Below, one piece after another: positions 9,492-17,804 of a DNA stretch of 64,000 nucleotides; the first letter of the stretch is position 1, and the number at the start of each line of letters is the position of its first letter. The DNA lies in assembly GCA_900316005.1 (NCBI GenBank), contig ONBH01000001.1:151769-215768 (forward strand), written 5' to 3'. The position numbers and the translations under genes are program-made. The notes beneath the pieces are model-generated. The model was not told the origin of the DNA. It saw only the letters and a program-made list of their open reading frames with translations, and did not search any database. The stretch is from an uncultured Bacteroidales bacterium (GTDB lineage Bacteria > Bacteroidota > Bacteroidia > Bacteroidales > Paludibacteraceae).

Positions 9492-10811
9492 TCAGATTTG
9501 TTGTTTTGCTTTCTCAATCCAGATTGGGTCTATGCCCAGTTGCTCGGCGATACGCAGTGCTTCGTGTGGCACTTCGCCGGCGCGGGCAGGAACCAGTTCG
9601 TAATTCATCACCCCATTTTCCAATCCTCGTACGCGCAGGCACGGGCATGCGTGCGCATCTATAGTATAATGTGTTACCATCAAGATACTGATACCGGTCT
9701 CTTTGAGCACCTCGATAAGTGCCGAGACTAAGGCTGTTCCCTCAATGGGATTTGTGGTGCGCGCGGGTTCATCAATCAGTGCCAGGATATTCTGTCCCGC
9801 CCGTGCGGCACGTATGACCGCGTCTATACTGCGCATCTCGGCTGCAAAAGAACTCAGCCCCTCTTGCATCGATTGCGTGTCAGTCATGCAGCAGTAGATA
9901 GCTTCTCGCGGACGCATCACGGCTGCCTTGGCAGGCAGGCCAAATCCAAACTGCATCAGGTACTGACACAGGCCTACGGTCTTCAGTACAACGGTCTTAC
10001 CCCCCATATTCGAACCGGTCAGGATAGTAGGTTGCTGACCCAACCGGATCGTATTCTTCTGATAGTTCTTTCCCCTACTCTTCAATGCCTCTTCCACTTC
10101 GGGATGCCACATATCCGTCAGGCATGTCTCTTCGCCCAACGTAGGGAAGCACCAGCCGCAGCGCTCTGTTTGAATCGCTTTTGCCAGCAGGATATCGATC
10201 CGGGCTATCTGCCTATGTGCTTCGCGAATGGCAGAAGCGTATTTCCGCAGCGAAGAACTGAGTTCTGCCCGGATACGCGCTTCTTCGTCTTGTACCTGTA
10301 CGAATAGTTGCTCATCCGTCGGATTCTGATCCAGGGCTTTGCGCAGGGCGGCAAGCCGCTCGCTATAGGCTTCATAAACGTAGAAGGTAGCGATACGCAG
10401 TCCTTCGGGGTCGAGAATGCGTACGACCTCTTCCAGGTCGGGCAGCGTAGCGGGCAGCGTGAGGGCGGCGATTTGCTTCGCTATCTCGTAGTTGAGCATC
10501 GCCAGGTGCTTTACCTCAAACAGTTCGATGTCGTCCAGGGTATGTCCTGCCTCCAGGTTGGCGAGTGTTGTCTGCAAGTCCTTAAGGCCCGTCAGGCGGA
10601 ACTGCAGGTTCTTCACGGCTACCATATGAACGGGCTCAGAGACGACACGCAGGTATTGCTCCAGCCGCTCATAGTAAGCACGGATGGCTGCCTCATCAGT
10701 CATCATCTCCTCGTCCATCATCTGCCGACGGGCTACACCCGACTGGATATCCAGGGCATCCACCACATAACGCAGCGAACACGGACTTACTATGCATTCT
10801 CTCAGTTTCAT
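9492..10811 (-). CDS. kamC: MutS-related ATPase KamC, probable lysine 5,6-aminomutase reactivase ATPase
   Basis: 439 residues. The C-terminal half is a MutS-type ABC ATPase: Walker A TGSNMGGKTVVLKT, a signature-like region DTQSMQEGLSSFAAEM and Walker B ILALIDEPARTTNP. The N-terminal DNA mismatch domain of real MutS is missing. Genes of this kind are conserved in lysine-fermentation clusters with kamB, where they are thought to reactivate the B12 enzyme by expelling damaged cofactor. It overlaps kamB by 4 nt, so translation is coupled. Confidence 0.85.
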   Translation of the reverse strand: MKLRECIVSPCSLRYVVDALDIQSGVARRQMMDEEMMTDEAAIRAYYERLEQYLRVVSEPVHMVAVKNLQFRLTGLKDLQTTLANLEAGHTLDDIELFEVKHLAMLNYEIAKQIAALTLPATLPDLEEVVRILDPEGLRIATFYVYEAYSERLAALRKALDQNPTDEQLFVQVQDEEARIRAELSSSLRKYASAIREAHRQIARIDILLAKAIQTERCGWCFPTLGEETCLTDMWHPEVEEALKSRGKNYQKNTIRLGQQPTILTGSNMGGKTVVLKTVGLCQYLMQFGFGLPAKAAVMRPREAIYCCMTDTQSMQEGLSSFAAEMRSIDAVIRAARAGQNILALIDEPARTTNPIEGTALVSALIEVLKETGISILMVTHYTIDAHACPCLRVRGLENGVMNYELVPARAGEVPHEALRIAEQLGIDPIWIEKAKQQI

Positions 10812-11692
10812 TCTTTCATCAGATCATAGACGGGCAGCCCGATAGCCTCACTCAGCCGTTGGCACAGGATTTCCGAGTCCAGCACCATGCCGTTGGGGGC
10901 AGTGGGATTCACCGTCACGGCCAGCAATTTGCTGCGGCGCCGCACATAGACCGGCATCCGGTTCAGGAAGCGGTGCCATACCATCGCGTCGGCAAAGACC
11001 TTCGTGAAGTCCTGTATGACCAGCTCCTTGCCTTGGTTTTCCTTGTCGCTCATCAGCTTCTCCAGCACGCGGTCGGTCACGGCGCCGTCCACGTAGATAC
11101 GCTTCGCTTCGTCTTCAGCCTCCGGTGCCAGCGGCAGGTTGATGAGTTCCACGACATAAGCCGTCTTCTTCACCAAGGTATCGATATTGGCCGAATAAGC
11201 GGCTCCCGTCGCCAATACCATCGACTCGCTCACGGTCGGCGAGGCCAGCGACATGCGGCTCAGCGCGCCGTCCACCAGTATCAGGTCGGCATAGGGTCTT
11301 ACCTCATCCATCCAACGTCGTACCGCGGCGGTCGAACCCGGTCCCGAGAGCATCACCTTGCCTTCGGTCAGCACGCGTCCGGTAACCAGTTGACCAAGTG
11401 CCGTGCGTTCGTTGCTCACATCCAGTACTTCAGACACCAACTTACGCATCCGGTAGTGTTTCTCCGAGGTCGCAAACACCATGCCGCGACGGAGCCATAT
11501 TTCGGGTTTCTTGGTGCCGGTTACCTGGTCTTTCGATTCACCGTCTATTCCTATTGAGGTTACTGCTACACGAGCCTCTGCCGGCAGGTGTGAGAGGATA
11601 TAATTCAGGCAAACAGTCTTGCCCGTGTTCTTCTCCAGTCCCACTACCGAGCAGCTCCGGGTGTGCAGCAGTTCCTCAATCAGGTTTGTCAT
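10808..11692 (-). CDS. kamB: KamB, probable lysine 5,6-aminomutase reactivase subunit
   Basis: 294 residues. The N-terminus has a P-loop-like segment, VGLEKNTGKTVCLNY, and there is a downstream ILVDGALSRMSLAS stretch. The family is known almost only from lysine-fermentation operons, next to the MutS-like partner. Its role in reactivating KamDE is inferred from this association. It starts 18 bp after kamA. Confidence 0.82.
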   Translation of the reverse strand: MTNLIEELLHTRSCSVVGLEKNTGKTVCLNYILSHLPAEARVAVTSIGIDGESKDQVTGTKKPEIWLRRGMVFATSEKHYRMRKLVSEVLDVSNERTALGQLVTGRVLTEGKVMLSGPGSTAAVRRWMDEVRPYADLILVDGALSRMSLASPTVSESMVLATGAAYSANIDTLVKKTAYVVELINLPLAPEAEDEAKRIYVDGAVTDRVLEKLMSDKENQGKELVIQDFTKVFADAMVWHRFLNRMPVYVRRRSKLLAVTVNPTAPNGMVLDSEILCQRLSEAIGLPVYDLMKE

Positions 11693-11710
11693 TTTTGTTA
11701 TAAGATCATC

Positions 11711-12991
11711 TTACTTGTCTTTGCGAGCGGCATTACGTTCGTGGCGTTTAAGGTGGGCGGGTTCGATATTCATGCGCTCGCCTTCCAGCAGCGATATAAC
11801 GCCGTCCACAGCCTTATCGGCAGCCACTTTCTTCTTCCTCTCGGCTTCGCAAGCGGGGCAATGGCACTCGTTCGTGTAGTCCAGAGGCTCGGTATAGGTT
11901 GTGATGACGCCTTCGAAGTTACGCAGCACCACGCGACCCGGTGACTGCGAGATGACATACTGCGGCATGACGGGTGTCTTGCCACCACCGCCCGGAGCGT
12001 CCACCACGAAGGTGGGCACGCAGTAACCGGAGGTATGGCCACGCAGACCTTCGATGATCTCGATACCCTTCGACACGGGCGTACGGAAATGCTCCAAACC
12101 CATGCTCAAGTCGCATTGATACAGATAGTACGGGCGCACGCGCATCTTCACCAGCTCGTGTACCAGTTCGCGTTGGATATAAACGCAGTCGTTGATGCCG
12201 CGCAGCAGCACGCTCTGGTTGCCCAACGGAATACCGGCGTTCGCCAGCATCTCGCAGGCACGACGCGACTCAGCGGTCACCTCGTTGGGATGGTTGAAGT
12301 GTGTATTGAGCCAGATCGGATGATACTTCGACAACATAGCGCACAACTCGGGCGTGATACGCTGCGGGCAAACCACAGGCACGCGGCTACCTATACGCAC
12401 GATTTCTACATGAGGTATTGCGCGCAGGCGCGAGATGATATACTCCAACCGTTTGTCGCTTACCATCAGGGCGTCACCACCACTCAGCAGCACGTCGCGA
12501 ACACACTCGGTCTTCTCGATATAAGCCAAGGCTTTCTCGATACGTTCCAGCGGGCTCTCATCGTCCTTCTGACCGGCAAAACGGCGACGCGTGCAGTGAC
12601 GGCAGTACATTGAGCACATGTCCGTTATCAGGAACAGCACGCGGTCGGGATAACGATGCGTTAGACCCGGAACAGGCGAGTCCTCATCCTCGTGCAGCGG
12701 ATCCAGCAGGTCGGCGTCAGCTTTGTGCGTCTCAGCGGCCGTTGGGATACATTGCTTGCGAATGGGGTCGTGCGGGTCGTCGGGATTGATGAGGCTCAGG
12801 TAGTAAGGCGTGATTGCCATACGGAGCGTACTGAGCACGCTGCGGACACCTTCCTGCTCCTCTTCGGTCAGCTGAACATATTTCTTCAGCTCGTCCAGGG
12901 TCTCAATACGGTTTCGTACCTGCCAGTGCCAGTCATTCCAGTCCTGGTCACTAACGTTGGGAAACAGTATATGTCTTCTGCTTTCGTTCAT
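11711..12991 (-). CDS. kamA: Lysine 2,3-aminomutase (radical SAM, PLP)
   Basis: 426 residues. The radical-SAM cysteine motif CxxxCxxC is seen as MCSMYCRHCTRRR near residue 130, and the PLP/substrate region includes FVVDAPGGGGKTPVMP. It converts L-lysine to L-beta-lysine, the first step of the pathway. The C-terminal cysteine pair ECHCPACEAER is the zinc-binding end of the family. It follows kdd by 12 bp. Confidence 0.94.
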   Translation of the reverse strand: MNESRRHILFPNVSDQDWNDWHWQVRNRIETLDELKKYVQLTEEEQEGVRSVLSTLRMAITPYYLSLINPDDPHDPIRKQCIPTAAETHKADADLLDPLHEDEDSPVPGLTHRYPDRVLFLITDMCSMYCRHCTRRRFAGQKDDESPLERIEKALAYIEKTECVRDVLLSGGDALMVSDKRLEYIISRLRAIPHVEIVRIGSRVPVVCPQRITPELCAMLSKYHPIWLNTHFNHPNEVTAESRRACEMLANAGIPLGNQSVLLRGINDCVYIQRELVHELVKMRVRPYYLYQCDLSMGLEHFRTPVSKGIEIIEGLRGHTSGYCVPTFVVDAPGGGGKTPVMPQYVISQSPGRVVLRNFEGVITTYTEPLDYTNECHCPACEAERKKKVAADKAVDGVISLLEGERMNIEPAHLKRHERNAARKDK

Positions 12992-13003
12992 ACGGAGGCA
13001 ATT

Positions 13004-14039
13004 TTAGGCGTACAACTCTTCGAAAATCTTACGCAGCTTCGGGCACTCGCGCAGCTCTTGCAGCGTGAATTCGGCGTGACCCTTGGTGTAGCCGTTACCC
13101 ATGATCATGTTCACGTCAGCGCCGATACCTTCTGCGCCCAGCGAAGCCTTCGTGAAGCTCGTAGCCATCGAGAAGAAGTAAACGATACCGTCGTCCTTGG
13201 TGCAGAGGATGGCAGTCATCTCCTGATCGGGCACGTTCACGCAGTTGATGGTCACGTCTGCCATCTTACCATCGGTCAGGCGTGCTACCAACTCGTTCAC
13301 CTGAACGGGTGTCATGCCGGCTGCGCTCTCCACGATGTCGCAGAAGCCCAGGTCCTTGATACGTTGCGTGGATTTGGGGCTGTTGGCAATACCGATCACC
13401 TTACCGGTCACGCCTACGCGTTTCTTAGCCTCGTAGCAGCAGAGCATACCGGTATTGGCAGAGCTTAGCCGTCTGGGCGGGAGCACCGGCTACGTCCAGA
13501 GCCGACAGAGCCAGCTTCTCGGGCATATCATCAGGTATCTTAGCATAGATGCCGCTCTCGAACAGGATAGCCTTACCCTTGATGTCCACTTGGTCAACAT
13601 CAGCACGGATAGCCAGGATCTCGTCGATACGGAGCGGAGTCAGACTGAGCGAAACGAGCGTAGCGATACGATCGCCTTCCTTCAGGTCAATCTTGCCTTT
13701 CAGGGCGTCACCGATCTTCTCTACCTTACCGAGCAACATACCGCCCGAACCGGTACGACGGTTACGATGCTTACCTTGCAGTTCCACGTTCAGCATCATC
13801 TCTTTCTTGATTTCCTCGATGATACGTTCCTCCGAAGCACCTTCGCCGGCTTGCTGCTTGGCGTAGTTATGGATGTCGGTAAACGATGCCGAGTCGATAT
13901 TCAGCGTTTGTACATCGATCAGGATCTCGTTGTCGTAGATCTCGTCCATGTTGTTATCAACCTTGTTAGCGGGCTGCGGCAGAACGCCCAGCGGTTCAAT
14001 CACGCGGTGTACACCGTACTTGTTACCATGTTTTTGCAT
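13004..14039 (-). pseudogene. kdd: L-erythro-3,5-diaminohexanoate dehydrogenase, broken by an out-of-frame deletion
   Basis: Two overlapping frames together make one Kdd. The first (14039 down to 13425) encodes about 190 matching residues to ALDVAGAPAQTAKLC, then runs out of frame. The second (from about 13462 to 13004) resumes with NTGMLCCYEAKKRVGVTGKV and continues to the normal C-terminus. Between TAKLC and NTGMLCC, intact family members have roughly 12-15 more residues holding the glycine-rich NAD-binding turn. So the join both shifts the frame and deletes that loop. Kdd makes 3-keto-5-aminohexanoate from 3,5-diaminohexanoate. It could be a true pseudogene or an assembly collapse; neighbouring genes look intact. 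Confidence 0.82.
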
Positions 14040-14089
14040 AAAAGTATTGTTTTTGGTTATTTTAAATTCTTAATTTTTAATTTTTAATT

Positions 14090-14923
14090 TCAAATACGAG
14101 GCTTCAGCCCGAGTATTTGACGTGCTTCGTCACTCGTAGCGATCTCGCGGCCGAGTTCTTTGGCCAGGCGGACCACTTTCTCCACCAGTTCGCCGTTACT
14201 CTTCGCTAGCACGCCGCGGCTCAGGTAGAGGTTATCCTCAAAACCTACGCGTACGTTACCGCCCATGGCGATCGCTGCAGCAGCCATCGGGAAGGCGCTA
14301 CGTCCCACACCCGTTACCGTCCAGGTACTACCGGCGGGGATTGCGTTCACCAGCCAGCAGAGGTTGGGCACCGTGGCGGGAGTGCAACCGGGCACACCCA
14401 GTACGAAGTTAAACTGCATCGGAGCGCCGGGGACTTGACCTTTCTTGGCCATCGTCAGGATGGTGTCCAGGTGACCCATCTCAAAGCATTCGTATTCGGG
14501 CTTGATGCCGCGCTCTAACATGCGTTTGCCAAAGGCGCGCATGGTGGGCATGGTGTTATCGAATATCTCATCGCCGAAGTTACACGTACCGCAGTCCAGT
14601 GTTGCCATCTCGGGCACGGGCGTTGTGTCAGTCGATTGCAGACGCTCATCGGGCGTCATACCTACAGCACCGCCGGTGGACGGAATCAGTATCACATCGG
14701 GGCACTCCTTCAGGATAGCCTCGGTGCATTCCTGGAAACGGGCGCGGTCTTGCGTCGGCGTACCATCGTCGCGACGTACGTGCAGGTGAACGATCGCCGC
14801 ACCGGCCTCATGGGCAGCTTTGGCTTCGCGCACGATCTCTTCTACGGTATAGGGCACGTTCGGATTCTGCTCCTTCGTTACCTCTGCGCCGCATATAGCA
14901 GCTGTAATAATCAGTTTCTCCAT
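14090..14923 (-). CDS. kce: 3-keto-5-aminohexanoate cleavage enzyme
   Basis: 277 residues, BKACE (DUF849) family. It shows the metal-binding HLHVRRDDGTPTQD near residue 47, the GFEDNLYLSRG stretch near the C-terminus and the family opening ITAAICGAEVTKEQNP. It condenses 3-keto-5-aminohexanoate with acetyl-CoA to give 3-aminobutyryl-CoA and acetoacetate, using a zinc ion. It lies 50 bp upstream of kdd and is separated from kal by a 438-bp repeat tract. Confidence 0.92.
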   Translation of the reverse strand: MEKLIITAAICGAEVTKEQNPNVPYTVEEIVREAKAAHEAGAAIVHLHVRRDDGTPTQDRARFQECTEAILKECPDVILIPSTGGAVGMTPDERLQSTDTTPVPEMATLDCGTCNFGDEIFDNTMPTMRAFGKRMLERGIKPEYECFEMGHLDTILTMAKKGQVPGAPMQFNFVLGVPGCTPATVPNLCWLVNAIPAGSTWTVTGVGRSAFPMAAAAIAMGGNVRVGFEDNLYLSRGVLAKSNGELVEKVVRLAKELGREIATSDEARQILGLKPRI

Positions 14924-14933
14924 GTTGTTCTTT

Positions 14934-15160
14934 AGTTTAGTGTTTAGAGTTTAGTGTTTAGTGCAGTTTTTTTTTAAGTTTAGTGTTTAGAGTTTAGTGT
15001 TTAGGGCAGTTTTTTAAGTTAAATGTTTAGAGTTTAGTGTTTAGTGCAGTTTTTTAAGTTTAATGTTTAGAGTTTAGTGTTTAGGGCAGTTTTTTAAAGT
15101 TTAATGTTTAGAGTTTAGTGTTTAGGGCAGTTTTTTAAGTTTAATGTTTAGAGTTTTAGT
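14934..15160. repeat. ~41-bp tandem repeat tract (TTTAGAGTTTAGTGTTTAG type)
   Basis: Five to six imperfect copies of a unit of about 41 bp: gtttaatgtttagagttt, then agtgtttagggcag, then a run of T. The copies differ by one or a few bases and by T-run length. The tract lies inside the lysine operon between kce and kal and holds no open frame of note. It is the same word family as 559-649 and 35399-35480. Confidence 0.85.
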
Positions 15161-15169
15161 ACTATCTAC

Positions 15170-15361
15170 ATACATTCAACTCTCAACTTCTCTCAACTAA
15201 CCACTAGACGACTGCACTCAACGCTCAACGCTCAACGCTCAACTTCTTTAAACTATTCACTAGACGACTTCACTCAACTCTCAACGCTCAACGCTCAACT
15301 TCTCTCAACTAACCACTAGACGACTGCACTCAACTCTCAACTATCAACTATCAACTATCAA
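15170..15361. repeat. ~64-bp repeat tract (CTAGACGACT / CAACGCTCAAC type)
   Basis: Continuation of the previous gap. Three imperfect copies of a unit with aaccactagacgactgcac (or actattcactagacgactt) are each followed by several caacgctcaac or caactatcaac words. The reverse complement of the ctagacga core is found at 35470-35480. It ends directly at the kal stop codon. Confidence 0.8.
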
Positions 15362-15748
15362 CTATTTCCGCTGGCAGTCTTTGGGAGTAACACATGTTCC
15401 GCTGGCGCGGCAAACCACGATCGGCTCCTCCAGTTCGTCGGCAGCCGAGGGCGAGATGTCCGGACGGGCAATAGCCACCTTGCGTGCCTCAAAGAGCATA
15501 TGGCGGCTGGTGTTACCTTCCTTGTCAATCCAGCCTTCTGCCTCGATATAATCACCCGCATAGACGGGAGCGAGGAAGTCTATCTGGTCATAGGCGCGGA
15601 AGAGGCCTTCATCGCCATCACGCATGATTAGTAACTCGGTTGCTACATCGCCAAACAGATGTACCATATGTGCACCGTCAACCAGGTTTCCGCCGTAGTG
15701 CGCATCCTTTGCGCTCATACGCAGTCTTAATTTTGTTCTGTATTCCAT
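15362..15748 (-). CDS. kal: 3-aminobutyryl-CoA ammonia-lyase
   Basis: 128-residue hot-dog-fold protein; the family is small and this is full length. The stretches [17 protein letters not shown] and [18 protein letters not shown] are characteristic of Kal. It removes ammonia from 3-aminobutyryl-CoA to give crotonyl-CoA, which joins the lysine branch to the butyrate branch (bcd-etf). It is spaced 125 bp from atoD. Confidence 0.9.
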   Translation of the reverse strand: MEYRTKLRLRMSAKDAHYGGNLVDGAHMVHLFGDVATELLIMRDGDEGLFRAYDQIDFLAPVYAGDYIEAEGWIDKEGNTSRHMLFEARKVAIARPDISPSAADELEEPIVVCRASGTCVTPKDCQRK

Positions 15749-15751
15749 GAT

Positions 15752-15868
15752 GAAATTTACAAATTTTACAATTTACAATTTTACAATTTATTGAACCATT
15801 TTATCAATTGAACCATTTTTTGCAATCGAACAATCGAACAATCAATCGTCAATCGTCCAATCGTCAAT
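15752..15868. repeat. low-complexity intergenic repeat, second copy of the ACAATTTAC / CAATCGTC type
   Basis: Gap between kal and atoD filled with aattttacaatttac words, then gaacaatcgaacaatc and aatcgtccaatcgtc words. It matches 1541-1680 in order and orientation relative to the operon. No hairpin or promoter was seen. Confidence 0.7.
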
Positions 15869-15873
15869 AGGCT

Positions 15874-16524
15874 TTATTTTTCCACGTAGATAGCGTCGAC
15901 GTAGATTCCGCTGGCGTGAACTTGTTCAGGAGCGATCTCGCCGCGTTTCACCAGTTTCTCAGCCTCTACAATCACATAGTCGGCAGCGGTAGCCATCAGC
16001 GGGTTGAAGTTCTGTGTTGTGCCCAAGAATACCATATTGCCGTCTTCGTCCACGATATTTGCGCGCAGGATAGCGATGTCGGCGCCGAGGGGTTTCTCCA
16101 GCAGATAATCCTTGCCGTCCACCTTGACCACTTCCTTGCCTTCGGCCATGATTGTGCCGATACCCGTCGGGGTCAGCACGCCGCCCAGGCCTGCACCCTT
16201 AGCGCGGATACGCTCTGCCAATGTGCCTTGCGGTACATAGTCCACGATGAGTGTGCCGGCATTCTTCTGAATGGCGGTTTCCTTGTTCGTACCGGTGTGC
16301 GATACGATGGCGCGTTTCACTTGGTGGTTAGCCACCAGTTTGCCGTGAGCCACATTATCAAAGGCTGTGTCATTGGAGATGATGGTCAGGTCCTTCACGC
16401 CTTTTTCAACCAGGGCGTCAGTAATTTGTGCGGGGCTGCCGCAACCCAAGAATCCGCCAATCATCACGGTCATGCCGTCATGAATCTTTGCGACGGCTTC
16501 TTCCAAAGAAATGAGTTTGTTCAT
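15874..16524 (-). CDS. atoD: CoA-transferase subunit A (acetoacetate/butyrate type)
   Basis: 216 residues. The start MNKLISLEEAVAKIHDGMTVMIGGFLGCGSP and the GTLAERIRAKGAGLGGVLTPTG region are typical of the A subunit. It forms a heteromer with the B subunit encoded at 6375-7034. It is the first gene of the lysine operon, 147 nt or so after the predicted transcription start, and initiates at the only plausible ATG. Confidence 0.9.
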   Translation of the reverse strand: MNKLISLEEAVAKIHDGMTVMIGGFLGCGSPAQITDALVEKGVKDLTIISNDTAFDNVAHGKLVANHQVKRAIVSHTGTNKETAIQKNAGTLIVDYVPQGTLAERIRAKGAGLGGVLTPTGIGTIMAEGKEVVKVDGKDYLLEKPLGADIAILRANIVDEDGNMVFLGTTQNFNPLMATAADYVIVEAEKLVKRGEIAPEQVHASGIYVDAIYVEK

Positions 16525-16564
16525 GTGTATATGATTTTATTGTTTGTATTTGTCATCCTATCCT

Positions 16565-16608
16565 CTGCAGGCACTCTGTGCCGTCCTGCAGACACTCTAT
16601 GCCGTCCT
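16565..16608 (-). promoter_or_regulatory. tandem 21-bp repeat and hairpin in the lysine-operon leader
   Basis: In the untranslated leader, GCAGGCACTCTGTGCCGTCCT-like 21-mers occur back to back at 16567-16587 and 16588-16608 with two mismatches; a third partial copy follows. The first copy can fold as GGCAC-aga-GTGCC, extended by CTGCA/TGCAG after a bulge. It does not resemble a lysine or cobalamin riboswitch that I can recognise; function unknown. Confidence 0.4.
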
Positions 16609-16676
16609 ATAGGTCGCAGGCTGTCCTCCACCCTGTAGCGCAGCGTCCTCTCACCCCACCACCATTAAACGGCCTG

Positions 16677-16708
16677 CAAAATTACAAAAAAAATCTCATA
16701 TACACAAA
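16677..16708 (-). promoter_or_regulatory. Bacteroidota-type promoter of the lysine operon
   Basis: On the minus strand, TTTG (16705-16708) is followed after 20 nt by TAATTTTG (16677-16684), the canonical -33/-7 pair of Bacteroidota. It predicts a start near 16671 and a leader of about 147 nt before atoD. Confidence 0.75.
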
Positions 16709-16935
16709 TTTTTTTTGTGAAAAAATCCCATACCTGCCGAATAACATAAAAAGCATAGAGCTTATCGGTTGTCGAATGACCAACGACGAACGGGTCTTCC
16801 CCGAAAAATCTGCGGATTTTGGGGGAAGTAAAACATGACCATCACGGGATCATGTCCCGATAACAGGCCAATCAACTCCCAAGCAGGTTGAGGAATAACT
16901 AAAAGTAATTGAAGGAAAAAGGTGGGGTGTAACGG

Positions 16936-17082
16936 TTTTTAAGTCCTAAAAAAAATAAAATTTAAAAATGTTTTGTCCTTGTCCTGTCTGTCCCTGGCAT
17001 ACATATTATTTTTTAAGTCCAAAAAAAATAAAATTTAAAAATGCTTTGTCCTTTTTCTTGTCTGTCCCTGGCATACATATTA
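16936..17082. repeat. 74-bp tandem duplication in a 704-bp gene-free stretch
   Basis: Two adjacent copies (16936-17008 and 17009-17082) share ttttaagtcc, an A-rich run, aaatttaaaaatg, and a tgtccctggcatacatatta end. The whole gap 16525-17228 has no convincing gene. After the duplication, the words CGGATTTC and its inverse occur several times (17133-17200), including an imperfect inverted repeat GATTTCnnACACA / TGTGTTnGGAAATC, next to the 3' end of the winged-helix gene. Confidence 0.65.
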
Positions 17083-17228
17083 GACAAAACGGACTAAATT
17101 TTTTTATTTTTATTATTTATAATATGTATGCGGATTTCGGACAGAAATGAACGGATTTCAAACACATATGTTCTGTTTTCGTACACGTGTGTTCGGAAAT
17201 CGTGCAGCAATGAGGCCCAAAACAATAC

Positions 17229-17558
17229 TCAATTACCTTGAAGGGACGGAAAAGTGTCCGGATTTCGGACAACAGGCGTTTTCGACGCAGGCTCTCGATG
17301 TATTGTGCTGATAATCACGTCGTTATAAAAATGTATATATCCCTTCTTTTCCAAGCGATTGAGGATATCATTCATCGTAGAAGGGCTGGTATGCAGTATG
17401 GTAGCCAATCGGCGTTTGGAACCATACCATCCTTTTTTTTCGAGCACATCGGAAGTAGTCAGTCCGTCTATATACGCATAGACAGCTGCTTCCGCCAATT
17501 TCAGATGCATATCCTCCAGCATCCAAGACTGTATTACAAAGTAAAACGGTTTAGCCAT
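17229..17558 (-). CDS. Small winged-helix DNA-binding protein
   Basis: 109 residues from the ATG at 17558, chosen over the ATG at 17567 because GGAGA lies at ribosome-site distance before it and 17567 is almost at the transcription start. Residues 20-80 form a winged helix: LAEAAVYAYIDGLT, KRRLATILHTSPSTMNDILNRLEKKGYI. It resembles N-terminal domains of replication initiator-like or MarR-like proteins of mobile elements. The basic tail is short. Target unknown; the repeated CGGATTTC words downstream are candidates. Confidence 0.6.
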   Translation of the reverse strand: MAKPFYFVIQSWMLEDMHLKLAEAAVYAYIDGLTTSDVLEKKGWYGSKRRLATILHTSPSTMNDILNRLEKKGYIHFYNDVIISTIHREPASKTPVVRNPDTFPSLQGN

Positions 17559-17574
17559 AGTCTCCAATTTTCGG

Positions 17575-17606
17575 CAAAGATACTGCTTTTTTTTGATATA
17601 CGCAAA
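17575..17606 (-). promoter_or_regulatory. promoter of the winged-helix gene, overlapping the IS target site
   Basis: On the minus strand, TTTG (17603-17606) and TATCTTTG (17575-17582) are 20 nt apart. The -33 TTTG lies inside the 8-bp GCAAATTT that flanks the IS, so the insertion occurred at this box and the duplication kept it intact. Confidence 0.75.
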
Positions 17607-17742
17607 TTTGGTCTATGGGTCAAAATGCAGGCTGCAACATGCCTGCATGCCTTTTATTATAAGGGCTTAGGCGCGGTTGAAACGTTTGAATACTAAAATC
17701 GACGTTTAAAATTGCTCTATGGGTCATTTTGCAGGCTCAAAA

Positions 17743-17774
17743 CTTGCATAATCCCTGTAATTATCGTATCTTTG
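17743..17774 (+). promoter_or_regulatory. transposase promoter
   Basis: CTTG (17743-17746) and TATCTTTG (17767-17774) with a 20-nt spacer. It is placed just inside the inner left terminal repeat, so binding at the repeat could affect expression. Confidence 0.7.
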
Positions 17775-17804
17775 CGGCATTCAAACATCCTTAAAATGCC
17801 GCTT

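Noticed and set aside
9492..10811. DNA mismatch-repair MutS
   Set aside because: It lacks the mismatch-binding domains and lies inside the kam operon next to kamB, so the reactivase role fits better.
14934..15361. CRISPR array
   Set aside because: The units are repeats throughout, with no unique spacers of constant length and no cas genes nearby.
16525..16671. Lysine or cobalamin riboswitch in the lysine-operon leader
   Set aside because: The B12-box and lysine-box sequences could not be found; only tandem repeats are visible.
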